From Acarospora socialis (taxonomy: Eukaryota; Ascomycota; Lecanoromycetes; Acarosporales; Acarosporaceae): a stretch of 64,000 nt of DNA. Each line of letters starts with the position of its first letter. The stretch's first letter is position 1. The notes under the pieces are model-generated. The model had not been told where the DNA came from, did no database searches, and saw only the letters and a list, made by a program, of their open reading frames with translations. The DNA lies in the NCBI GenBank assembly GCA_025617375.2, contig JAMYGW020000004.1, positions 1,550,001 through 1,614,000 of the forward strand, read 5' to 3'. Shown piece by piece: positions 22,296-34,278 of the stretch. A program made the translations under genes and the position numbers.

Positions 22296-22601
22296 ATGTC
22301 TTCCGAAAACAAGACCTCTTCCAGCACCGACTCGCAAGCTGAAAATCCCGGCCTCCTCGGCGGCGTCAGTGGCCTCGTCGGTGGGCTTACGCAAACCGTG
22401 GGCGGCGCCGCAGGTGGGCTGGTGGGAACGCTCGGCGAGACCGTGGGCACCGTGGGAAAGGGGGTGGGAAACACGGTGGGGGATGTGTCTAAGGGAGTGG
22501 GTGAAACAACGAAGAGCGCTGGTGGGATGGTGCAGGATAGTACGGGGAAGATCGGGGCGGATATGAAGAGTGATGAGAAGGTGGGCGAACGGACGTCTTA
22601 G
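22296..22601 (+). CDS. Small Gly/Val-repeat hydrophilic protein
   Basis: A single exon of 101 codons begins at the ATG at 22,296 (MSSENKTSSSTDSQAENPGL) and stops at 22,599. The middle is a run of about seven short units of the form VGG.VG or G..VG (LVGGLTQTVGGAAGGLVGTL, ETVGTVGKGVGNTVGDVSKG), then a polar tail (DSTGKIGADMKSDEKVGERT). There is no signal peptide or membrane helix. Repeats of this amphipathic kind recall LEA-like or stress-related small fungal proteins, but I do not assign a family. A long leader with no in-frame ATG precedes it. Confidence 0.65.
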   Translation: MSSENKTSSSTDSQAENPGLLGGVSGLVGGLTQTVGGAAGGLVGTLGETVGTVGKGVGNTVGDVSKGVGETTKSAGGMVQDSTGKIGADMKSDEKVGERTS

Positions 22602-23245
22602 GGTGTTGGGAGCGACTGAGGAGCGGATTTGGCATGGGTAGCTCTGTTAGGGCTGTCTTTCTATACCACTATCGCTATTTCGCTGCTAGGAACTTCTCGC
22701 TTCAGGACTGCAAAAATACCCAAGGTATATTCTATGGTAGATTGGTATGTGCATGTGCTTCAGCTTAAAGGACTGGAGGCCTTGAGCGGGATTGCGTCCT
22801 CTCAAGATTGTAAGTACCGTTGTATCGTTGGCGCATGTGTTGAATAGGTATCTCCCATATCTTAAGCATCCTGTTTGGGCCAAGCTCTCTGGTGGAATTC
22901 ACCTCTGGGTTTGTAGCTCTCTGACACCGGAAGCTGCCTCACCCAATGGTCAATGTCCAAGGGTGGTATAACGAATCTAAATTGCACATCAGTTATTACT
23001 CTCCACAAGTCGATCCCACCAAGAGAGAACACTCACTAACTGGACCAGGAGCTGTTCTGTCATTCCATCGCAACTCTAGTGACGAGTGACTCCCCTCCTA
23101 ACGTGTGGGTCATAGACATGCCGAGAACGTGATGGTCTCAACGTTTATAATCTAGCGTTTGACCTCCCTCCCACCAACCATCATACTTGAGCACATTCCC
23201 GGATTTTCGATATATGTCCGCCCGGCCGTGGTCCCAAGAGGTATC
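22602..23245. other. Convergent intergenic region
   Basis: Spacer between the Gly-rich gene (+) and the TEL2 stop codon (-). No coding region, RNA gene or repeat was recognised. Confidence 0.45.
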
Positions 23246-26200
23246 CTAGAAGTCAAATATGTCCCCGAGCAGTAATCTCTGATGTTTCTCCACCACTTCC
23301 CGTGTTCTAACTAGAACACTAGCCGCCAACATACGGACCCTTTCTCCCTCGTCATCACCACCCCGAGCTCTTTCGAACACCAGCTGAGCCCAGTCTTGAG
23401 TTTCCAGCAGCTCTTTCGAATGATCTTGGGCTATGCTTCTCTTGTCCTCGTTGACCTCGAGTATGGTGAGGAAGGAGAAGAGCAATGCCTCCAAGACAGT
23501 ACTGTCATCTGCAGAAGTGGAACGCAAGGACAACAGTAGATCCCAGAACTCGGAGGTCATTTGCGGTAGGGATAATGTGGAGGTGCCGGACGCGTGAAGA
23601 ATGAGCGATAAGGATTTGAGATAGGCTGTCAGAAGGATTGGAGAGAACTGGACGCTTCGAGTGCCGCTACTGGCTTGTTAGGGTTATTACCCTTTCCTAC
23701 GAGAGAGACGAACACTTACTACGCTTGTAAATGGATCCACCACCTCCCTGTGAGCGGGAAGAAGAAGGCTTCTGCCACGAGCTTGGCGAGTTCATTAGGC
23801 ACGACTTTTTTGCGTTTTTTCTCTACCTCCAACCTAGACGAGAATGTCCGCACTTTTAGAGCATTGGGTCCTGAGAGCTTGTCTGCGGCTTCGACGGCCA
23901 TTGGCTGTATCATAAGCTTCTCCAAGTCCTTCACTGTTCTATCCACCGGCGAAGCTACTGCTGTGTAAGCTTTGTGGAGCTTATCAGGAAGCATCTTTGA
24001 AGGGAAATGGTTCTCAGACATGGGGTTCGCCCCAGTAAGCGCCGCGTCGTGCTCTTTGAGCCCCGCCAATTCCCGAGCACCCATACCCAGTGTAGTCAGG
24101 AGAGAGGCACGTTGAGCCAAGGAATAATCACCCTCAAAGAATGTCTTTGCAAACCATTGGCCCATCTGCAAAGGCTGAGCCACTAAAATAGCGATCATGC
24201 CCTGTAGTCGCAGCTCTTGAAAGTTCTCCATCTCAAATTTATCACCCAATCCTACAAGAAGTTTGGCAAGCTCTTCGACATTCTCAGAGACCTCTGTTCC
24301 AAAGCTAGCTTTTCGCCGGATCAGAGGCGCGGCATTCAGAAGTGCGAGTCTCTGACGATCGTAGTTATCTGTATCACGGAGCCCAGCAACAAGATCAAGT
24401 ACATAACTGTTCAGTAGTCAGCCTGCAGGCTTAAATTCGAAATTGTCGTGGACACCTACACGGGAGCTGTAGGCTTGTTTCGTTGCACCAAAGTTGGATC
24501 TTCATCTTCGTCTTCCGCATCTGAGTCGGGCTTCTCATATGCGACCAGGTCGTCAACCTCCATATCATCGTCCTCGTCGACCTCTTCAATCGAGACGACT
24601 TTAGATGTCACCGCTGAAGCCGCGGGTTTCTCGACCACGCCTATCTTATGGGGTTTCTTCTTCGGTATCGTACCCAACGCCGTCGCAGGTGTGAGATGCT
24701 CCGAGCGAGCCATCTTCAAATCCTCGACAGAACCAATGCTGTCACAAACCTTGGTCAAGCCTCTATACCAACCGGCATCCAGACTATTCATTTCGTCGAC
24801 ATCGAACTTCATCTTCTTATCTGGGGAGTCAACGAGATCGGAAATAGCCACGCCTGTAATCATCCCGAGAAAACGTGCTCGTGGCGACGAAGCTGCGAGG
24901 CGATGAGAAATGGCGTTGAGGTAGACGCTCGATCGAGCTAGGGTAGAGACATATCCCCGGTTGGAGCGATGAACGTAACCAGCCGTAAGGAGGAGAATCC
25001 GGGTAATAGCTAGAAAAGCAGTTTAGCACTAGTAGCAAGAAATAAGTTTTCAAGGCTATGAACCTTCTTGGTGCAAGATTGGGGTATGTTTGATATATAG
25101 TTCGTCACCGAAGGTCCGCATGCTTTTCTCTAATACCATCTGCAAAGCCTCTGGGATTGTGTTAGTAGGTATGGGCTAGCGCAGTCCATAAAAACATGCT
25201 CCATACCTAAATCGCTAGACAGAGCAGCAAGGGCTGCCCTACAAACCCTAACGTCTTGACCTATGCCGCCTCCAGAAGCGCCAGTCAACCATGCGACGAG
25301 GGCATCTGTTAGGTCACTCGAGTCTTTGATAACCCCAGTAATCAGAGCAGCGCCCCTACTGATTGCCGGATTTGCTTTCGAATCCCCACCGTCGCTTGGT
25401 GGCTCCTTCATATGCATAACATTCTTTAGCATGGTACGTAGAATAGAGTACAAGAAAATTTTCCGCTGGTGGGCAAGGAAATGGCTCAGTAAGGCGCGTA
25501 GCTGGGCCCAATGGTCGACCTCTGCAAGTAGCATTCCGGAATAGACTACTTCTATGATACTATCTGCATCGACCTTGAGTAATAGAACAGCTTTGGAAGA
25601 GAAAGAACGTACCGGTATAGCCGAGACTGTACGACTTTGTCAAAAGCTGCGCCAATGATGCCCAGCGTTCTTCATCCTCGTCACCGGTCATAGATACCAA
25701 ATAGCCTATGTTGTGACCAAGCCATACCGAGTACTTTTTGCTGCTCGCTATCCAGATGTCTTCCTCTATTCTGTCACTTTTTCCTCGGAGGATATCACTT
25801 GCCTCAGCTGACATAGACGGTATCTTCCCACTGGCAAGGATAGACGTTAATTCCTTCCACAGCAGCGTCCTCTGTACGGGCTTAAGGGCCGGGTTGTTGA
25901 CATCATTCCAAATGTGTGTAAGAAAACCTTCTGACACGAGCATCTTCCCTAAAATGTCAAGCAGAGACTTGAGATGCAGGGGGAGCCCTAAACTCGCGGT
26001 TTTGCCCCCGCCATCTCGAGACGCAGTAATCAAGGACCGAAACTGAGCAAGAACAGCACCCAACCCTGCGACGCTACGCAGACATGTAACTAGTGACTGT
26101 TGTTGCCAGCCACGCTCTGAAGTTTGCCCCGTCTGCGGCGTATTACCTTCGTCATCGATAGAGGCCCAATAATCCGGAATGATTGTGTTAACCAGGACAT

Positions 26201-26456
26201 TGATCAACAAGGCTGCCTTGGGTCCAGGAAGCTTGATACTGAAATTGATATGTTCCCGTTCAAGATACTGAAGAGCTCTACCTAATTGCGGTTTGTCTGG
26301 CTTTGAGCGTAATGCTTCCAGAGCTTCATCAGGCGTGTTGATGGTGTGAACTGGGGCTTGATGTTCAGTTGCCTTCCTCTGTTCTGGCACTATATCTGCA
26401 TGTTCATCATGTGATAATATTGGCCTAGTCTTTACAGCCGTCAGAAAATCTCCCAT
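23246..26456 (-). CDS. TEL2: Telomere length regulation protein TEL2 (TELO2 homologue)
   Basis: Six exons from the 5' end: 25613-26456, 25207-25563, 25064-25150, 24460-25009, 23720-24406, 23246-23666. They give 981 residues. Introns are 49-56 bp. Joined segments are typical of TEL2: AITRILLLTAGYVHRSNRGY, LNAISHRLAASSPRARFLGM, MITGVAISDLVD, YVLDLVAGLRDTDNYDRQRL, LRLQGMIAILVAQPLQMGQW, QRASLLTTLGMGARELAGL, PLTGRWWIHLQAYGTRSVQF. The protein is an all-helical solenoid. An acidic central segment near codon 570 matches the CK2-type site that recruits the R2TP co-chaperone in other species. TEL2 with TTI1/TTI2 stabilises PIKK kinases (TOR, ATM, ATR). The start lies 167 bp from that of UBA3. Confidence 0.92.
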
Positions 26457-26623
26457 CACGCTGTAGGGACGTGCTTCGATAACCTATTCATGTCGGCTGT
26501 GCTGGTAGCTGATCCTCACGCTGCGCGCTTGTGATAGCGGCAAATCTGGTCTTATCGCGGTTATCTTCAAGACAATCAGCGCCAAACCACTTCGTCACTT
26601 ATCACCATTACTTCTAGTCCCGC
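26457..26623. promoter_or_regulatory. Bidirectional promoter between TEL2 and UBA3
   Basis: The two start codons face away from each other across 167 bp, so both promoters must overlap. The spacer is neither AT-rich nor repetitive. No specific factor site is claimed. Confidence 0.6.
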
Positions 26624-28178
26624 ATGGCTGTGGATACCTCAATCATGACAAATGGAACCGTTTCAGCTCGTGCAAGATGGTATGCTAATTCAGATAGCCT
26701 TGTAACGTCATTAACACCGTCTAGGAAATATCTGGACAATATCCTAACGCGCCGTGGACCGTTCACTGACGAGGAATGGGTGCCCGGAGAGGAGACTATC
26801 ACAAGTCTAGAACAGTCAAAGGTGCTGTGAGTGTCACAAGCCTGGCGGAACATGGTAGGGCTGTTTTTGACTTAGCCCAGGGTCATGTCAGTATACAGTC
26901 CTTATAGCTGGTGTACTTTCATTTACACTCTGCAGAGGAGCTGGCGGGCTGGGATGTGAGATTCTCAAGAACTTAGCCCTCTCTGGGTTCAAAGACATCC
27001 ACGTAATCGACATGGGTACTAGTCAAGCTCAGTATCTCCACCAAACTCGGCTTATGTTGCACAGACACGATTGACGTCTCAAACCTGAACCGTCAGTTCC
27101 TATTCCGGCACTCGGATGTAGGGAAGTCCAAAGCTGAAGTCGCTGCTGCCTTCGTCGAGAGTAGATTGAAAGGAGTCAAGATCACGCCTTACAATGGGAA
27201 GATCCAAGACAAGGATGAGGACTACTACATGCAGTTCAAAATGGTAGTGTGTGGGCTTGACAGTGTGGAGGCTCGTCGATGGATCAATGCTACGCTTGTA
27301 GGGATGGTGGATGAGGACAATTTCGAGTCTTTGAAGCCACTGATTGATGGTGGTACGGAGGGTATGTTCATGGAGTCACTCCGGCCCACTGGTCTCAGTC
27401 TTAACTCGATGGCGTGCGTCTAGGTTTCAAGGGCCAGTCCAGAGTTATCCTACCGACAATGACCTCCTGCATTGAATGTCAACTAGACATGCACGCCCCT
27501 CGCGCGGCTGTGCCGCTTTGCACTTTGGCTACAATTCCTCGGCAACCTCAACACTGCATTGAGTGGGCTCACATCATAGCCTGGGAAGAAGAGCGCAAAG
27601 ACATGACGCTCGACACGGACGATCCTGAGCACATCACCTGGCTTTACCAGAAAGCTTTAGCGCGCGCGAAGGAGTTCAACATACCAGGGGTTACATATTC
27701 CATGACTCAGGGAGTAGTCAAAAATATCATACCAGCCATTGCATCAACGAATGCTATCATCGCTGCCAGTTGCTGCAACGAAGCATTCAAGATCGCAACC
27801 AGCTGCAATCCATACCTGGAGAACTACATGATGTATAGTGGCGACGATAGCGTCTACACTTATACCTTTACCCACGAGAGAAAAGACGACTGCCCTGTTT
27901 GCGGAAACCTGGCGAAAGCTCTGGAGGTAGACCCCAAAATGACGCTTCAACAATTCATCGAGAGCCTTGGCGAGCGGGCCGAGGCACAGTTGAAGAAACC
28001 AACGCTTAGGACGGAAAAGACGTCGCTATACTACCAGTCACCTCCGTCGTTGGAGGAGAAGACAAGGCCCAACCTGTCAAAGAAGCTGTCGGAGCTTGTT
28101 TCAGATGGAGAGGAAGTTGCTGTTTCCGATCCAGCCTTCCAGATCAACTTCAAGTTCAAGCTCTTGTCCAAGTCGTAA
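26624..28178 (+). CDS. UBA3: NEDD8-activating enzyme E1 catalytic subunit UBA3, with a 6-nt microexon
   Basis: Five exons: 26624-26826, 26881-26886, 26936-27015, 27065-27361, 27424-28178, giving 446 residues. The 6-nt exon GGTCAT restores [20 protein letters not shown]; skipping it removes two residues of the Rossmann strand just before the ATP loop GAGGLG (71-76). [17 protein letters not shown] binds ATP-Mg. Cys pairs TSCIEC (211, 214) and CPVC (about 353-356) form the zinc site. The catalytic Cys is residue 228 in [20 protein letters not shown]-terminal ubiquitin-fold-like part follows. UBA3 pairs with ULA1/APPBP1, adenylates NEDD8 and passes it to UBC12, controlling cullin-RING ligases. 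Confidence 0.95.
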
Positions 28179-28419
28179 TCGGTTATACTGAACAAGGAAA
28201 GGTCCGCATGCTGTGTGCAAAGAACCGGGGATTGCATAGCGTATGGGCGTTATCACTCAGGAATTAGATATGGGACTGGTTCGTGCAGAGAACTGAATTG
28301 ATAATTGAGCCACGGTCTCTGACCGCGAGGAGCAGCGCTGAGCCTCCAATCTCCTATCCTTTAAACGCCGTGCAATGCAGCCGCTTATGCAATTGAATTA
28401 ACCCGCCAGCCCGCGTCCA

Positions 28420-29651
28420 TCACCTCATCATATTTTCTAAGCTTCTCTTCAACTTCGCGCACTTGGCTTTCAAGAGTCTTACGCTTTCCAGAAACAGCAG
28501 GTCGCTGTCGAATTGTCCTGTGCTCTCCACGCTAAAGATGAAATGATCCCTCACTCTACCTAGCTTGACCTTACCTTCGAACTCCTCATGCCTCAAGCAT
28601 TCCCTGCTGACAGTGTCTCTGAATGTATCCTTTACTACCGCCTTCTTTTGCCCTTCGTGCCCTTCAAAATCACTGCCTTCCTTGCTCGCTTCCTCGGCCG
28701 TAATGTCTTCCAGGCCGATCACACCTTTCGGAAAACACCGTGCGAATTTGCGTGCATCATCTCCAATGATAGGTTTCGTAAGCGTGATGGTAGGTAGAAG
28801 TCGATATGATGCCGTTGCTACCGGCGAGAACTTCGCATGGTCTGCCCCTATACCTTTGTGGCAATGCATCTCCATATCGATGCACTGACCAGGCCGAAGC
28901 TTGGCGAGTAAAATATCTGGGTTGACCGGCCTGACGCTGCCATGTGGAGCAGGAAAGAATTGCTCTTGTCGCCCTGCAGGGTGAAACTCTAAGGAGGAAC
29001 CATAAACATGTGCGTTGTGGTAAAGCTTTGTAGGGTCCGTCTCATTCTTCGCCGCCTTCTCATTTCTCATGCATTCTACTTTCAGCTTCAAGACCAAGGT
29101 GTTGTAGTCGGCTGGGTCGCTGGCATCGGGGTCCTCCTCCGTAGCCCTCTTGAACGACTTCAGCCAGTTGAAACCCTCCACGCTGCCTTTCAGTGGAACC
29201 AAGCCTAACCTGTGTGCGAGTACTTCGTCCTGAATGATGGAGGTGTTGTTCCATACGTAGACGGTCTCGATGGCGACGGTGGGGATCTCGGCGATGAGTA
29301 TGCGGCGAAAGGCGTTCGCAATGGAAGCGTCTATGCCGATGAGGGAGAAGCAACAGTCAAATTGTTCGTTTTTATGGAATTGTACTTGTAGGTTCTATAG
29401 AGCCGGATTAGCTCAGATATATCAGAGTTGAAAGACTGGAGCACCGTACCTCTCTGAACTCTCTCAGGCTCCATTCGTGATTTTCCCCAGGGTAGTGGCC
29501 GGGGAAGTCAGTTGAAGTAACGTGTGTGACCGTTTCTGCGTTCACACCAACGATCTACTTCGTGGTTAGCCAAGAACTGGGAGCAATCGAAGTAGGAGCT
29601 CCATACCTTCCGACGATCAAGCTCTGCCTGTGAAACAGCCTCCGGAGCCAT
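28420..29651 (-). CDS. RPC40: DNA-directed RNA polymerases I and III subunit AC40 (RPAC1)
   Basis: Three exons from the 5' end: 29607-29651, 29450-29554, 28420-29394, giving 374 residues. Introns are 52 and 55 bp. The start MAPEAVSQAELDRRK runs into VGVNAETVTHVTSTDFPGHY. The alpha-like dimerisation motif is FSLIGIDASIANAFRRILIA followed by EIPTVAIETVYVWNNTSIIQ and DEVLAHRLGLVPLKG. A later block (HCHKGIGADHAKFSPVATAS) is also diagnostic. AC40 pairs with AC19 to nucleate assembly of RNA polymerases I and III, like the two alpha subunits of bacteria. It is convergent with UBA3 and divergent from NUO49. Confidence 0.95.
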
Positions 29652-29885
29652 ATTAATTACGGGCTGTTGGTGGTTCGTATCAATACCATTTCATGGGCCA
29701 CCCAGCGCAAGAAGCTCGAAATCGTCTAGCGCGGACGCTATTTAGGCGGATCATCGACCTCATCGTTCCGCTAGTGCGGCGAATGATCCTACACCCCTCT
29801 CCATCTCAACGCATTACCCTCCGCTGCCGGTTTGATCTCTGGTCAAGCCATAAGGCACCTCCTACGGTGGAAGTTGTCTGCCACA
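29652..29885. promoter_or_regulatory. Bidirectional promoter between RPC40 and NUO49
   Basis: A 234-bp spacer lies between two divergent starts, so the promoters must share it. No particular element is identified. Confidence 0.55.
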
Positions 29886-31347
29886 ATGGCACCCACCTTC
29901 GCTCGCGTAGCCGGCCACAGCTCGAGGCGAATCCTCTCTCGGGCCGCCGTACCACGCACATCTCTACCTCTCCCACTTACGCGCTCAATTACGTGCTCAT
30001 TACCTCGTCGCTATGCCGAGGCCTACGAAGGCACGAAGCTCATGCCGATGGACGAGCGTTTCGGTCATCCCATAGAAGACAGCGACCCTCAGCAGGCTAA
30101 GCCGGGTGAAGGAACGGAGAGTAGGAAGATCCGCCACTATACTGTGAATTTCGGTCCACAACATCCGGCCGCACACGGGGTGCTCCGGTTGATCTTGGAG
30201 TTGAATGGAGAAGAAGTTGTGCGAGCGGATCCGCACGTTGGGTTACTCCATCGAGGGACGGAAAAGTTGATTGAGTACAAGACGTACCTGCAGGCATTAC
30301 CTTACTTCGATCGCTTGGACTACGTATCAATGATGACGAACGAGCAATGCTTTTCGTTGGCGACGGAGAAGCTGCTGAATATCGAGGTACCGGAAAGAGC
30401 GAAGTGGATCAGGACTCTATTTGCGGAAATCACAAGGGTCTTGAATCATTTGATGTCCATTTTATCACATGCTATGGATGTTGGTGCTCTTACGCCGTTT
30501 CTGTGGGGTTTTGAAGAGAGAGAGAAGTTGATGGTATGGACCGACGGACTGGATCTAGGAAGTGTCCCACAACTGACCTTTGCTATAGGAATTCTACGAG
30601 CGTGTCTCCGGCGCCCGTCTCCACGCTGCGTATGTCCGACCCGGTGGCGTGTCCCAAGATCTCCCTCTCGGACTTCTGGACGATATTTACCAGTGGGCCA
30701 CACAGTTCGGCGACCGTATCGACGAAACCGAAGAATTACTCACTGATAACCGGATCTGGAAGGGTCGAACCCAGGGCGTTGGTGTCGTTTCCGCCGCGGA
30801 TGCTCTCAACTACTCCTTCACTGGCGTCATGCTTCGTGGTTCCGGCGTGCCTTGGGATGTACGCAAGAGCCAGCCATACGACGCCTACGATCAAGTCGAG
30901 TTTGACGTGCCCGTCGGCGTCCACGGAGACTGCTACGACCGGTACCTCTGCCGCATGGAAGAATTCCGCCAATCCCTCCGCATCATCCATCAATGTCTCA
31001 ACAAGATGCCTCCCGGCCCCGTCAAGGTCGAAGATAACAAGATAATGCCACCATCACGCGCCGCCATGAAGGAAAACATGGAAGCTCTCATTCACCACTT
31101 CCTACTCTACTCCAAGGGCTATGCGGTTCCCCCAGGAGAGACATACTCCGCAATCGAGGCGCCGAAGGGAGAGATGGCTGTCTTCTTGGTCAGTGATGGC
31201 AGCGAGAGGCCGTACCGTTGCAAGATCCGCGCCCCCGGTTTCGCCCATCTTAGCTGCATGGACCAGATCTCCAGGGGCCACCTCCTCGCCGATGTCGTCG
31301 CTATAATCGGCACAATGGATCTAGTCTTCGGGGAGGTGGATAGATAG
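29886..31347 (+). CDS. nuo-49: Mitochondrial complex I 49 kDa subunit (NUO49/NDUFS2)
   Basis: Two exons, 29886-30533 and 30589-31347, give 468 residues. The 55-bp intron has donor GTATGG and acceptor CTATAG and joins EKLM to EFYERVSG. The first 40 residues are basic, Ser/Arg-rich and lack acidic residues ([20 protein letters not shown]), a mitochondrial presequence. The core then shows [58 protein letters not shown] (quinone-site His and Tyr region), [20 protein letters not shown] and the C-terminal [14 protein letters not shown]. It forms the ubiquinone pocket with the PSST subunit. It is the last gene before the AT-rich block, only about 290 bp away. Confidence 0.96.
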
Positions 31348-31639
31348 CGACGGCATGTGTATAGAAGGCGTTTTGCAGATGAATTTGATTTGAAACTGTT
31401 GAAGCCGTAAATATTTCCATCCAGTTGCAACTCGATATGCACTATTTTTAGCTGACTCGGCTAAAGTGGCGCTAGTGCACGGGCCACAGCAACCTTAAAA
31501 CTCTAGAGCACGGGCCATACCTCCCTTATGAATGTAGGTAAGATTACCAGCTGCTACACAGTACAGTGCTATACATTAATGCGTGCGGAAACCTTGTGGG
31601 GGAACCCTCACCACTTTTATTTTCAGATATGACCTTCCA
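31348..31639. other. Transition from gene-rich to AT-rich DNA
   Basis: The 3' flank of the complex I gene. Balanced sequence with CC, GG and CG words (for example GTGGGGGAACCCTCACC at about 31,600) runs to roughly 31,640. It then gives way within tens of bases to DNA in which these words almost vanish. Confidence 0.7.
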
Positions 31640-32110
31640 CCATAGAATCACAATCACACATGCAGATTTTGCACTGCAAATTCAGGATCTAATAGAACTT
31701 GAGAGTGTGTAGTAATTGCTCAACTTTTGTAGTGCATAGTCAAACAAGATTTTGAGGCTTTATGCTGATATATGAGAGTGTAATATATTTTGTAATTTTT
31801 GAATTGAAATTACAACATGTAATTTATTCTCAAAAATCTTCATCTGTCAAACCTCTGCATGTTGAGATCAATCTATAATATTGATACTTATCTATCTAGA
31901 TAAATTATGATGTTGATTGTTAAGAAAATTATTAAACTATGTATAGTTAAGTGACAGTATGAGTAAAACAGCACTAAGAAAAATACATAATTGATACTTT
32001 TCAGAGACAGATGCTATCAGTTAAAAACTTTGTCTTAATTTGTGCTGTTTAATTAACAATAATGTAAATATTCAATCTGTATAAGAATACTGTCACTTAA
32101 CTGTAAAAAG
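31640..32110. other. AT-rich stretch, no recognised element
   Basis: First 470 bp of the AT-rich block. I recognise no element or open frame here. Confidence 0.5.
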
Positions 32111-32302
32111 TAGTGTGACTGCACAGGTCAGTATTTTTGACTTGTTTGACTCAGAACTAAATCATTTTGTGACAATAAATTACACACTTTGGTAATTTAT
32201 GTTTAGGGCAATCAGAAAATGATAAATTACATGTAGTCTATGTAATTTATTTTTTTATTACAGAAAATACACAGATTAATACTGATCTGTATGATCACTC
32301 TA
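32111..32302. mobile_element. hAT-like MITE, copy 1 (192 bp)
   Basis: The termini are inverted: TAGTGTGACTGC on the left and, read from the other strand, TAGAGTGATCAT on the right. About 24 bp pair with mismatches, ending in GTCAGTATT on both arms. The body matches 56,181-56,372 nearly base for base and has exactly the same length. Flanking 8-mers do not match here, so any target duplication is lost. Confidence 0.75.
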
Positions 32303-32379
32303 TACTGAAGAAACAAGATCAATTGATATAAATAATAACATATTAGTTGTGTACTTAAGTCAGTCATCTAAGCAAGTCA

Positions 32380-33990
32380 CTTTACTGTTTGTTCTATTTA
32401 TTTTGTCATCATTGTTGTTATACATTCATCATGATCTCAGATCTATTCACTAAGTCAATTTCTGACATCTTTACTTGCTATATCTTAACTTTAACTGACT
32501 TAAACAATGATCTGTCAGTGTTTCTTTGTGAAATTGCTTAAATTTATGATTTATCTCAATTTACACTACAACATCATTAAAAAGAATGACAATCTGCAGA
32601 GATCTTTCATACACATCATCAATGACTGTTATTTCATGAGAAAAATGTTTCAATTAGATAAATTGATATTATAACAGTTTAAGAATAGTTTTCATGAATA
32701 AAGTAACTTAAAACTATAATAAAGCATCTTATGAAGATCAAAGAAGATCTGAAGTCTATAGAACAGCATTGATATAAGATTTTTCTGAAACAACATTCAG
32801 AATTTAAAAGTAAATATAGTAGAAATTTCAATCAGAACAGAAAGAATGCTGAAAATCTGAATTTTATTAAGAAATGATTTACTTTATACAACTTCACTTA
32901 AATTCAGTATGAAATAACTGATTATGACATTTACAACATGAACAAGAAAAAGTTTGCAATAAGCATTGCTAACAGTGTAAAAGTTCTAGTACAATGCTCT
33001 GAAGTACAGACTTTTAATATTTAGATTGATAATCAGAATTGAGTGTCTGTGATTGAGTATGTAAGATTCACTGATGATATTCTTTCATTCTACATTATTT
33101 TTCAGAATAAACAAATACAAAAAATCTGACTGAATTCTGTTCAGAATGAATGAATTACTTTATAGATTAATGACAATGAATGAACAACAAATGTAATAGA
33201 ATATCAGTGATTAAAGATCTTTGATCATCATATTCTATCTTAACTTCAAGATACACACTGACTTCTTTTACTGAACAGTCATGAAAGTTATGTCTTAATT
33301 AACTTTATTGAGTACTATTATGATCACAACATCATTGCTCTGTGTCTTTCTTCTTATTTGACACACTTATTACAATTTTTAAATATTGAAATCTTTGAAC
33401 TCTTGAGCAAGATCTACAAGAAATGTGTTTATACTCACTCACATTACAAAATTGTGACTATCAACAAGCTGAACTTTCTATTCTATTATCAGCAAGTTAA
33501 AATTGAAGAACTTTTCAAACAGAACATTCTCAGTGCATAATAATTCACTGATCTTGTTTCTTACAACTTTGACATCATTACTTTGAAACTTTCTCATTCA
33601 AAGACTTCTCTCTATATCACATTTACCAATAAGAATGAAGTTCAGATCAACATTTCTGTCATATTTTATACTGTTACTTGAATCAACAAGATTGTTGATG
33701 TCATTCTATCAGATATAACATCATTATTGCATGCATGTGTTTTAAATCTTAAGAACACAGTTCTGACAACTATTGCAGATAGAATAATTCTATAGTAAAC
33801 TAATCAAAAACTGCTGAATAAGCAGCAGCAGCAGTGATGAAAGAAGTAGTCATGAAAAACTATTGAAAAAGCTTAAGTTCTAACTGTCAACAAAGATAGA
33901 GCTATAGTGCAGAAGAAAAAAAATAAGAAGAAGAAAATGAATTAAAAGATAAAAAGATATCATGCATTGAGAAGTAAGATTGAATTTGCA
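32380..33990 (+). mobile_element. Fot1/pogo-like DNA transposon remnant
   Basis: An open segment at 33,358-33,540 (with THLLQFLNIEIFELLSKIYK and TINKLNFLFYYQQ) matches the C-terminal part of the DDE transposase of Fot1/pogo elements, where the usual pattern is THLLQPLDVG.F followed by an aromatic-rich helix. Sequence upstream from about 32,400 and downstream to about 33,990 has the same character but is full of stop codons, consistent with C-to-T mutation. No terminal inverted repeats were located, so the ends are approximate. Confidence 0.6.
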
Positions 33991-34278
33991 AAGTTAGTTT
34001 ACAAGAAATTGATTATGAAATACTCAGTCTTCATGTAATTAGTTATTTTAGACAACATCTAAGATGAGTGAATTAGACAATAGTGAGATGACTCACTTAG
34101 GTGACTGACTCAAGTACACAACTAATATATTATGATGAAGTAACACAACTGAATGCATTAAATGCATTATGAAAGTCAGTTATTATAAACTTCACTATGA
34201 AGCTATTATCAGTGAAGAACTCAGCATAAAAAATAAAATTCAACAATATATTAACAATAATAAACAAATTAATCAAGT

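Noticed and set aside
1-31350. tRNA or rRNA genes in the gene-rich part
   Set aside because: A visual scan for box A/box B patterns and cloverleaf arms found nothing convincing; a covariance-model scan was not possible here.
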